A stretch of 13,466 nucleotides of DNA from contig JAIRVC010000220.1 of the NCBI GenBank assembly GCA_031254095.1, positions 1 through 13,466 on the forward strand, given 5' to 3'. The position numbers and the translations under genes were made by a program. Positions 1 through 6,300 of this stretch are shown piece after piece (within the stretch, counting starts at the first letter, position 1; the number at the start of each line of letters is the position of its first letter). The notes beneath the pieces are model-generated. The model was given only the letters and a program-made list of their open reading frames with translations, was not told the origin of the DNA and made no database searches. Source of the DNA: Acidobacteriota bacterium (GTDB taxonomy: Bacteria; Acidobacteriota; UBA6911).

Positions 1-528
1 CGAAACATAACGGAGATATCCTTTACTTAATGTTGTTCCGGCGTCCATTTCTTTAATCAACTGTCCGATCCGGTTTAAGGTTTCAGGCATCAAACGAATA
101 TCTGGATGTCTCAACAACCGGCGATAAATTTCTTTTGCTTCGTTTAAATCCTGCGGGACGCCCTTTCCTTCAATGATAGCCGCCGCGTAACAAAGCTGGC
201 TGTATCCCGTCGGATCGTCTGGAGCGCCTTTCCCGCACAAAGACGCGCCTTTTTCGGGATCAGGTTCGACTAGCGCTTTTTTCCTGGCGCCAACTCCTGT
301 TTCCAAACCTTTAATGTAAATGGCTCCGAGAAGTCCCATCGCTGTCGGATTGCCTTTTTCAACCATTTCCTGGAGCCTGACAAATGTCTCCTCGGGAAAA
401 GCGACCTGATATCCTTCCGTTACCCGGATAAGTTCTCTCATTATGTTTGCGCGAGATTCGCCCGCCCGCGCTATTGTTCCCTGGAACAAGCATAATGAAA
501 TAAATATCGGCAATGAACGAAAAAACAT
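1..528 (-). CDS. Secreted Sel1-repeat-like protein, C-terminus beyond window
   Basis: This reading frame is open from an ATG at 526-528 to the window edge (176 codons, no stop), so the C-terminus is missing. The N-terminus is a classical signal peptide: a short basic start, a hydrophobic run, then a likely cleavage after ARA at about residue 22. Residues of roughly 50-145 carry two Sel1-like helical repeat units, seen as GNPTAMGLLGAIYIKG and YAAAIIEGKGVPQDLNEAKE with the typical A..LG..Y..G and G.GV..D..EA patterns. Sel1-like repeats are protein-interaction scaffolds, so an adaptor role in the periplasm is an inference; no catalytic motif is visible. The start is supported by a strong ribosome site (GGAAGGGG) about 5 bases upstream. 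It lies 119 bases downstream of the selenoprotein gene on the same strand and may share its transcript. Confidence 0.75.
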   Translation of the reverse strand, partial: MFFRSLPIFISLCLFQGTIARAGESRANIMRELIRVTEGYQVAFPEETFVRLQEMVEKGNPTAMGLLGAIYIKGLETGVGARKKALVEPDPEKGASLCGKGAPDDPTGYSQLCYAAAIIEGKGVPQDLNEAKEIYRRLLRHPDIRLMPETLNRIGQLIKEMDAGTTLSKGYLRYVS

Positions 529-607
529 ATTTCCCCTTCCCTGATAGCGCTTCCTTGTCTATAACTCATTCAAGAAGCTACCCGGAAGATGATTCACGGC
601 GGTTTTT

Positions 608-623
608 CTGATCACTGATCACT
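608..623 (+). repeat. Copy A of dispersed CTGAYCACTGATCACT repeat
   Basis: The 16 bases CTGATCACTGATCACT match 8739-8754 at 15 of 16 positions in the same orientation. Both copies follow a T-run and are followed by TT. They match the reverse complement of 8620-8635 less exactly. The motif itself is a near-tandem of ACTGATC. All copies seen lie between genes. Confidence 0.55.
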
Positions 624-631
624 TGCCGCTG

Positions 632-647
632 GCCGCCGTTAGGCGGC
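632..647 (-). terminator. GC-rich hairpin directly after the selenoprotein stop
   Basis: On the minus strand GCCGCC-TAAC-GGCGGC forms a perfect 6-bp stem with a 4-base loop, starting on the base after the TAA stop at 648-650. No U-tract follows, so it is not a canonical intrinsic terminator. It could act in 3'-end protection or Rho-assisted termination, or be only a partial barrier before the downstream Sel1-like gene. Confidence 0.35.
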
Positions 648-3125
648 TTATCTCCAGGCGTCGATCGAAGCCGTCCATCTCGGCAGGCCGTTCATTACAA
701 GTCCGCTATAGGTCAGTCCCGGCCCGACAATTATGTTGACTAGCTTTGTATTCGGGTAGAATTTTACGATCGCGTCGGGCTGCGCTCCCTCGCCGGTGAC
801 GGGAGGCAGCCAGGATTTGTTGTCCCATTCCGCGTGCATATTCTCGCCCTGCACCGTGTATCCCGCGCCGAAAATGCCGGAACCGAGCCCCATTGTTCTG
901 GCATTTTGATTCGTATCGTTGCAGTAATCCGAAATCCACCGTATTGCCATTTCCCTGGTTACGCCGGCTCTGACAAGATTCCTGGCCGTGGCGGGGCGAA
1001 TCATCGCGACAAGTCCCTGCTGGGCGCAATTCAGGTTTTTAGCCCTTTCCACCAGCCGCGACAGATGCGTCCGGCAGGCCGTCCACTGTTCTTTGTTATA
1101 ACCGGCGGGCGGCGTTTCAACATCGGCCGCCGGCGCGGTTCCGGAATATTGGCTGTTGAGAACGAGAAGCATGTCTCCCCACAGCACAAATAACGAAACC
1201 GTGCTGTCTTTTGGGCCGAATTTTGAATTATCGCCCGCGGACGGATTCCTTGCGATCACTGAAGACATTCCGGGCCAGCCGGTTTCCATGTTCGCTTCGC
1301 CGATCACGATGCTTGTTTTGAAAGGGTTTCCCAATCCCTTGGCCTCGAAAATGCCCGGTTCGGTTCCGCCTATGTTGATCTGAATAAGCCTCATGAAGCG
1401 GCCGATGCCGGTATTTGCCGGCACGCCCGTTGTTAGCGGCGCGGGGCCGCCGCCGGCGGGCGCGCCGGTGTTTATCTTCATTTCATCCAGCGCGAGTCCG
1501 TTTATTACGGCGCCAAAAGCGAAGTATCCATCCGCGCCGCCAAGGGACGAGCCGAAATCGTGCGTGTTCGCCATACATTCGGTCAGGGCAAGAAGCAGCG
1601 GCATGGTTTCCGGCTTCAGGCCGGCCATGATTCCCGCAATCGCGACATGTTCAACCGTGGCCATGTTGTTATTCGGCTGTATCGGGCCGACCACCGCGCC
1701 GGGACCTTTTGATGTTCCCTTGAGCATTTCTTTCAGCGCTTTTTCCGTCGGAAGGGCTACCGGCGATCCGTCCGTAAACTGGGCGGCGGCAAGCGAAGTC
1801 GCACACCTTGTCAGATCGCCTTCCATCGCGTACCTTACTTCCTCGTATATGCCTTCGGCAAGATAGCGCGGCTCAGGCGTGAATTCCCATGTGCCCGCGT
1901 ATGACTCCTTCCCGTCGAGCGGTCTTGTCAATCCATCAATGACGGCTCGCGCCAAAGCCGGGGCCTGATCCGCGATTCTTACAGCGGCGTCAAAGGAAAG
2001 CTGCCTTAATGTGGGCATGGCGTTTGCGGTGGTGGAAGCCGTGTCTTCGGCGACCGACAACATTTCGTCGTAATGCAATGAAACGGTAGGGATATTGAGC
2101 TTTTCGTGGATAATCGCAGCCGTGGCAACTGACACGGACGCGTTCGCTCAAAACCCCGTGCCGCTGATTATGGCGTCGGGCTTCAATCTTCCTTCTCTTA
2201 GCGCGGGCTGGAACTCCTGCATATAACGCATAATAGCCCACTTATCAGATGGCGGCCTGCTCGGATTGACGGTTTGTCCGGCGATAACCGTCATATCTCC
2301 AATCCAGAAAAGTTTGGCGCTTTCGGGCAGCAGTTTTTCCACTTCCGCGGCGATTTCGGCCGTGTTCGCGTTATAGTTGGCGAGGACGACAAGGGTCTTG
2401 CCTTCCCATCCGCCCTCTACACGGGACGCCAGCGGAACCGCCGCTACTGGCGTTCTGCCTGGTACGGGGTTAAGAACCCAGATGTTTCGCGGATCTTCTC
2501 TGAGATTTACAAACCGCTGCAAACTCGCGGCAAATTGCGCGCGCGTAATCGCGCCGCCGGGCGCAAGGGTCGTTGCCGTCGCGCCGGAAATGACGCCCCT
2601 CAAAATGCCCCAGCCTATGGCCGTTTCAGCCCAGGGGCTTATACGACCGGCGTCGGCATAACCGGCAAGGTCCGCCGTCTCCGGCAACTTTATGTCGGCA
2701 TAGTTGAATATCATCGCAGCGAGCTGCTCGCGGCTGACATTGTCGTTGGGGCCAAATATTCCTCCGCTTGTAAATTCGCCTGTAAGTCCGGCTTTATCCG
2801 CCCAGATGACCGCGCTTGAATACCATTGCCCTTCAGGCACATCGGAAAAGACTTTTTCGTATACAACTTCGGGTTTGCCGTCAAGGCGGTAAAGCGCCGT
2901 CACGACAGCGGCGCGGGAAACGCCGGCGTCCGGCTGAAATCCGTTGCCGGCGCCGTCAATCAGGCCGCGTTCAGTAACAAAATTTACAGCGTCGTAGAAC
3001 TGATCAGCGGCGTTGACGTCGGTAAACCGCGACGCTGATGACATTGAAGACACGGAAGAAGCGACACCGGAAGCCAGGGCAAATGCGCCCGCGCCAGCGG
3101 CTCCGATAAATTTACGACGGTACAT
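648..3125 (-). CDS. Predicted exported selenoprotein: Tat signal, 3 SLH repeats, UGSC-like Sec domain
   Basis: I read this as one gene of 825 residues with an in-frame UGA (2148-2150) translated as selenocysteine 326. No other stop or frameshift interrupts it. Residues 1-30 form a twin-arginine (Tat) signal (YRRKFIGAAGAGAFALASG). SLH repeats follow at about 33-85, 91-145 and 152-207; such repeats bind cell-wall or envelope polymers. At about 238-352 comes a UGSC-like domain: EGKTLVVLANYNANTAEIAA, then PSRPPSD, then GTGF-U-ANA, then HEKLNIPTV. In the UGSC family, as I recall it, this position holds Cys or Sec before Gly-Ser-Cys; here the motif is U-A-N-A, with no neighbouring Cys. A C-terminal domain (about 365-825) carries TDGSPVALPT (about 451) and ATVEHVAIAGIMAG (about 489); I do not know its function. 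The start is an ATG after GGGGG. The alternative is two separate genes or a stop-mutated pseudogene. The GTG at 2135 has no ribosome site, which argues against two genes. Confidence 0.8.
2115..2142 (-). promoter_or_regulatory. Bacterial SECIS-like hairpin downstream of the UGA
   Basis: Counting the U of UGA as 1, bases 14-18 (CCGUG) pair perfectly with 27-31 (CACGG). A U-C mismatch and a lower stem of three Watson-Crick pairs and one G-U pair (9-12 with 33-36) extend it. The 8-base loop UCAGUUGC can close by one C-G pair to leave the tetraloop AGUU, with GU at positions 22-23. In E. coli fdhF the SelB-contacting GU sits at 23-24, so size, distance and apical GU all fit a SelB-binding element. 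It lies inside the coding sequence, as bacterial SECIS elements do. Confidence 0.72.
2148..2150 (-). other. In-frame UGA, predicted selenocysteine codon (Sec326)
   Basis: The TGA is followed in the same frame by GCG AAC GCG TCC GTG and a further 494 codons to the TAA at 648-650. It replaces the Cys/Sec position of the UGSC-like domain, 22 residues before the end of the conserved IPTV stretch. Other genes in the window use TGG for Trp and contain no internal TGA, so a changed genetic code is not needed to explain it. Confidence 0.78.
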
Positions 3126-3201
3126 ATTTCCCCCTTTTCTTACCTGACCCGGAAGGAAAACCGTTGTCGTTCAAGGCCTCTTCTACTCTGTCCTTAAAAC
3201 A

Positions 3202-3219
3202 ACGGATAAGACGGATAAG
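3202..3219 (+). repeat. Tandem ACGGATAAG x2
   Basis: Two perfect 9-base units abut here and are followed by AAGGAC. The 13 bases at 3208-3220 recur as an exact reverse complement at 5761-5773, on the other side of the DUF5916 gene. Its role is unknown. Confidence 0.5.
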
Positions 3220-3254
3220 AAGGACAAGCTGCATTTTCCGTCCTGGCCTCCTCT

Positions 3255-3285
3255 ATTCAATTTCCGATAAAACCGCTTATGTCAA
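3255..3285 (-). promoter_or_regulatory. Candidate promoter of the selenoprotein gene
   Basis: On the minus strand a perfect TTGACA (3285-3280) is followed after 19 bases by TTGAAT (3260-3255), a weak -10. The spacer is longer than ideal. It would leave a leader of about 120 bases. The tandem ACGGATAAG repeat would lie in that leader. Confidence 0.3.
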
Positions 3286-3334
3286 CTTTTTCGGCTCCGA
3301 ATCGCCCAAAAACCGCCTGAATCACGCACAAAGA

Positions 3335-3362
3335 TTGATTCTACTTTTGAATTTCGTAAAAT
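3335..3362 (+). promoter_or_regulatory. Candidate sigma70-type promoter of the DUF5916 gene
   Basis: TTGATT (3335-3340), a 16-base AT-rich spacer and TAAAAT (3357-3362) match the -35/-10 consensus at 4/6 and 5/6 positions. Transcription would begin near 3369 and leave a leader of about 100 bases before the ATG. Confidence 0.45.
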
Positions 3363-3467
3363 AAAAGAGTTTTGTGGGTTGAAGCTATGAGCGGGCAGGG
3401 CTTGCGCCTGCATGTCGGATGACAAGCCTGATCAACATTGCGAGTGAAATGAAAGGAGAAAGTGCTA

Positions 3468-5711
3468 ATGAAGATGTTGCGCGCACTTATGGCAATTACT
3501 GCTGCATGTCTCGTTTTCGCCGCGGGCGGCGCGGTATTCGCCGGGGAACAGACGTTTAACGAGCAGGAGCAGATACGGATAGCCAATATTCCAAAAGTAT
3601 CCCGCCCGCCAAAATTCGAGGATTTTATCAACGGCACGTCGAGGGAAGCAGAGCTTGCAATCACCGATTTCCGCCAATCCGACCCCGGCGACGGCATTCC
3701 AGTCAGCCAACCGACTACGGCGTACCTTTCATACGACGATAAAAATCTGTATGTGGTTTTTATCGCCAAAGATGATCCGTCCAAAATCCGGGCTACTATC
3801 AGCCGCCGTGACGCGATTTACAGCGACGACCTTGTAAAGCTTTCTCTCGACACGTTTAAAGATCACCAGCGCAATTACTTTTTCGTAGCAAACGCCTACG
3901 GCGTACAGTTGGACGGCATAAACATTAACGGATCGGAGGATCTGAATTTCGACACCCTCTGGTATTCAGAAGGACGCATTATCGAAAACGGTTTTGTTGT
4001 TTTAATGACAATTCCCTTCAAAAGTTTGCGTTTTCCAAATACGCCGGAGCAGAACTGGGGTATTTTGTTGACCCGGGCCATACAGCGCAACAACGAGTGG
4101 TCAAGCTGGCCATATTTCACCTCGCGGCGGTTGCCAAGCTGGCAGGGACAGTTCGGCGATCTGACAGGAATCCATGACATTTCCCCCGGACGCAACATGC
4201 AGTTCATTCCATACGCCGGATTTTCCCGCGCGAATTATTTGAACGACAAAAAACCCGGATTGCAACATGACACCGAAAACGACTTCCGCGCTGGCCTCGA
4301 CGCTAAAATGGTGCTGCGCGACGCGCTGACGCTTGACATGACGCTGAATCCCGATTTCAGCCAGGTGGAATCAGATTCTCCGCAAGTCACCATCAATCAG
4401 CGTTACGAAGTCTTTTTTTCTGAAAAGCGGCCGTTTTTCATGGAAAACTCCGATTATTTCCAGACGCCAGAAAATCTCTTCTTTTCACGGCGCATGGCGG
4501 ATCCTCAGTTCGGAGCGCGTTTAACCGGCAAAATCGGCCGATGGGGCATCGGGGCATTGGCGGGAGACGACCGCGCGCCCGGAGAGCGCGCGCCGGAAGA
4601 CACCGGCTATTATGGAGACCGCGCCGCCGTCGGTATTTTTCGGCTTTACCGTGAACTTGGAAATGAATCGCGCATCGGAGGGCTTATTACCAGCCGGGAT
4701 TTCGCTGGAAGCTCCAACCGCGTTTTTTCACTGGATACGCGCCTGAAACTGACCCGGAATCTTGTCCTGACCGGGCAGTGGATTGGAAGCCGGAATCGCG
4801 GTCTTGACGGCGACAGCCGGAATGGAACCGCCGGATATCTGCGTCTCGCCCAGTCCGGCCGTCATTTCAGCGCCGGCGCGTATTACCGCGACCGGAGTCC
4901 CGATTTTGAAGCCAACGTTCTGGGCTTTATAAGCCGCGTAAACATACGCGAAACCGGAGGAAACACCAGCTATACATGGCGTCCTACAAAGGGAAACATT
5001 ATCAGCTACGGGCCGTCTTTCTCCGGAAGCTTTATTTACGACCATGATGGAACCTTGACGGACTGGACAGTGAGCCCGTCATTCAGGATGGAATTGCCAA
5101 GAAATTCCTATTTGTCTTTCACGCACAATGAACGTTTTGAGCGTTTCGCGGATATCGATTTCCGCAGGAGAAGCAACGTGGTTTCCGTCTCTTCCCAATG
5201 GCAGAAATGGCTGCATCTGTCATCCAGCCTGGAACACGGAGACAGCGTCAACTATTATTCACCGTCGGGGCCATTTATGGTCAAATCACTCGGCACGAAC
5301 TTCACGCTGAAAATCATGCCGGCGCCGCAGTTACAGATCGACGAAACCTATCTTTATACGCGGCTTGCCGCGGACGGACGCGGGACGGTATTTAACAATC
5401 ACATCTGGCGCACCAAGGCAAACTACCAATTCACGCGGGAACTCTCACTGCGTGCGATTGTCGATTACAACGCTGTACTTCCAAACGACGCGCTGGTAAG
5501 TCTTGAGCGGAGTAAACGGCTGGGGCTGGACATTCTTTTTACCTATATGCTCCACCCAAGCACGGCTCTTTATATCGGTTACACGGATAATTACGAAAAC
5601 TGGCGCTTTAACCCGGCCATATCGCCGCTTCAGCGCGAGCACGTCGGTTTTCCAGATACTTCCATCGGCCGCCAGATTTTCGCGAAGTTCAGTTATCTGC
5701 TGAGAATGTAA
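3468..5711 (+). CDS. DUF5916 outer-membrane beta-barrel protein with N-terminal CBM9-like domain
   Basis: This 747-residue protein has a signal peptide (cleavage near AVFA at residue 25). A beta-rich N-terminal domain of the carbohydrate-binding family 9-like fold follows at about 38-220 (TTAYLSYDDKNLYVVFIAKD, then SDDLVKLSLDTF). A long C-terminal beta-barrel runs to the end. The DUF5916 signature is clear: NPDFSQVESDSPQV at about 294 and FFSEKRPFFMENSDYF at about 314. The last residues (IFAKFSYLLRM) fit a terminal barrel strand. The family is thought to sit in the outer membrane; its substrate is unknown, and polysaccharide or peptide binding is only suggested by the fold. I chose the ATG at 3468 because AAAGGAG ends 9 bases upstream; a GTG at 3462 is in frame but too close to that site. 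It is transcribed away from the selenoprotein gene. Confidence 0.85.
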   Translation: MKMLRALMAITAACLVFAAGGAVFAGEQTFNEQEQIRIANIPKVSRPPKFEDFINGTSREAELAITDFRQSDPGDGIPVSQPTTAYLSYDDKNLYVVFIAKDDPSKIRATISRRDAIYSDDLVKLSLDTFKDHQRNYFFVANAYGVQLDGININGSEDLNFDTLWYSEGRIIENGFVVLMTIPFKSLRFPNTPEQNWGILLTRAIQRNNEWSSWPYFTSRRLPSWQGQFGDLTGIHDISPGRNMQFIPYAGFSRANYLNDKKPGLQHDTENDFRAGLDAKMVLRDALTLDMTLNPDFSQVESDSPQVTINQRYEVFFSEKRPFFMENSDYFQTPENLFFSRRMADPQFGARLTGKIGRWGIGALAGDDRAPGERAPEDTGYYGDRAAVGIFRLYRELGNESRIGGLITSRDFAGSSNRVFSLDTRLKLTRNLVLTGQWIGSRNRGLDGDSRNGTAGYLRLAQSGRHFSAGAYYRDRSPDFEANVLGFISRVNIRETGGNTSYTWRPTKGNIISYGPSFSGSFIYDHDGTLTDWTVSPSFRMELPRNSYLSFTHNERFERFADIDFRRRSNVVSVSSQWQKWLHLSSSLEHGDSVNYYSPSGPFMVKSLGTNFTLKIMPAPQLQIDETYLYTRLAADGRGTVFNNHIWRTKANYQFTRELSLRAIVDYNAVLPNDALVSLERSKRLGLDILFTYMLHPSTALYIGYTDNYENWRFNPAISPLQREHVGFPDTSIGRQIFAKFSYLLRM

Positions 5712-5800
5712 GCCTGATATTATCAGAAACTCGAACCCTTCATGGTGGAAAGAAAACGCATCTTATCCGTCTTTCTGACACATTTTTATGCTTATAGTTC

Positions 5801-5813
5801 TTCGGAGGTTGTC
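5801..5813 (+). repeat. Possible relic of a MITE terminal repeat
   Basis: TTCGGAGGTTGTC matches the outer 13 bases of the element's terminal repeat (TTCGGAGGTTGCC) at 12 of 13 positions, 58 bases left of the intact copy. No matching partner end is visible, so it may be a decayed copy or chance. Confidence 0.35.
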
Positions 5814-5870
5814 TTACATCCATATATTCTCTGATAAATATTCAGGCACTATTTCCTTCATTTTTTTATC

Positions 5871-5991
5871 GGCAACCTCCGAAAACACCAAAATCAAGGC
5901 TTGCGACTGAGGCAAAGCGGAGTTTACATATAGGTAAATGAGCATTTGCCGAAGGAGCGTAACGCAGAGTTTGGGGTTTTCGGAGGTTGCC
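5871..5991 (-). mobile_element. MITE-like palindromic element, copy 1 (TSD TATC)
   Basis: This 121-bp element begins GGCAACCTCCGAAAAC and ends with its inverted match (GTTTTCGGAGGTTGCC). The terminal repeats are about 25 bp with few mismatches, and the interior is also loosely palindromic around TTTAC-ATATAG-GTAAA. It can therefore fold as one long hairpin. It is flanked by a 4-bp direct repeat TATC (5867-5870 and 5992-5995), a target duplication. It encodes no transposase. Its reverse complement matches 7395-7518 with 3 substitutions and two small indels. I cannot assign the mobilising transposase family. Confidence 0.8.
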
Positions 5992-6146
5992 TATCGAAGC
6001 CAAGTAACCGCTCACAGGATATTTCCGGTGACAAAAGAAAGATCTGGAGATTCGCAACGGAACCAAGCCCGGAAGGCGTCCACGAGAATCGGGAATGTTC
6101 TTCTTTCTGAATTGTGCCCGTAAAATTTTTGAAAACAAAAGGGTGG

Positions 6147-6236
6147 TGGCGGAGGAAGTAGGATTCGAACCCACGAGAGACTTCCGCCTCTAACGGTTTT
6201 CAAGACCGCCGCCTTCAACCACTCGGCCATTCCTCC
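6147..6236 (-). tRNA. tRNA-Ser (anticodon UGA), CCA encoded
   Basis: All arms are present. The acceptor stem GGAGGAA pairs with TTCCTCC, followed by discriminator G and an encoded CCA (6149-6147). The D arm begins GCC and closes GGC. The anticodon stem GCGGT/ACCGT holds the loop CTTGAAA, giving anticodon TGA (6202-6200), which reads UCA serine codons. The long variable arm typical of serine tRNA follows (AGAG/CTCT), then a T arm with GTTCGAATC. The anticodon is TGA, not TCA, so this is not the selenocysteine tRNA. It lies 64 bases downstream of asd on the same strand. Confidence 0.95.
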
Positions 6237-6300
6237 GTGTAATTCCGAAATTATGCCTGATATCAGGCAATTTGCAATTTACTTTTACGTGGCGCGCCCT

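Larger units (their letters stand above)
529..647. other. Short intergenic spacer
   Basis: This is non-coding sequence between the predicted selenoprotein stop and the Sel1-like gene. It contains a GC-rich hairpin directly after the selenoprotein stop, one copy of a short CTGAYCACTGATCACT repeat at 608-623, and the ribosome site of the Sel1-like gene. I see no convincing promoter here. Confidence 0.5.
3126..3467. other. Divergent intergenic control region
   Basis: This 342-base region separates the divergent selenoprotein and DUF5916 genes and contains no supportable gene. It holds a candidate promoter for each direction, a tandem ACGGATAAG duplication at 3202-3219, and the ribosome sites of both genes (GGGGG just right of 3125, AAAGGAG at 3452-3458). 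A small hairpin (GCAGG/CCTGC) lies in the plus-strand leader near 3395-3413. Confidence 0.5.
5712..6146. other. Intergenic region with a MITE-like element
   Basis: No protein gene is supportable in this 435-base stretch. It contains a small perfect hairpin (CTGATA-T-TATCAG) just after the DUF5916 stop, a 13-base repeat at 5761-5773, a possible TIR relic at 5801-5813 and the complete MITE-like element at 5871-5991. I recognise nothing in 5996-6146; it would be the 3' trailer of the tRNA. Confidence 0.5.

Noticed and set aside
1393-1866. Plus-strand ORF inside the selenoprotein gene
   Set aside because: It is a shadow frame of the 825-codon gene, with low-complexity composition and no signal for translation.
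648-2135. A separate 495-residue gene starting at GTG 2133-2135
   Set aside because: There is no ribosome site before this GTG, it begins inside the UGSC-like domain, and it is in frame with the upstream ORF across a single TGA.
2148-2150. TGA reassigned to Trp or Gly genome-wide
   Set aside because: No other gene here has an internal TGA, Trp is written TGG throughout, and the gspC/pilP-like gene ends in TGA.
2148-2150. Simple nonsense mutation making a pseudogene
   Set aside because: The frame is intact over 825 codons with no other lesion, the UGA is at the Cys/Sec column, and a SECIS-like hairpin follows. This cannot be fully excluded without the sel genes.
3462-3467. GTG at 3462 as the start of the DUF5916 gene
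   Set aside because: It is only 3 bases from the AAAGGAG ribosome site, whereas the ATG at 3468 has normal spacing and begins a good signal peptide.
5716-5730. Intrinsic terminator after the DUF5916 gene
   Set aside because: The CTGATA/TATCAG stem is AT-rich with a one-base spacer that cannot form a proper loop, and no T-run follows.
5866-6230. Minus-strand ORFs across MITE copy 1 and the tRNA
   Set aside because: They run through the repeat and the tRNA gene, and the same peptide stretch recurs only because the MITE is repeated.
6147-6236. tRNA-Sec (selC) as partner of the selenoprotein
   Set aside because: The anticodon read on the minus strand is TGA within the loop CTTGAAA, which decodes UCA serine codons. 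tRNA-Sec would need TCA. The acceptor stem is also the ordinary 7 pairs.
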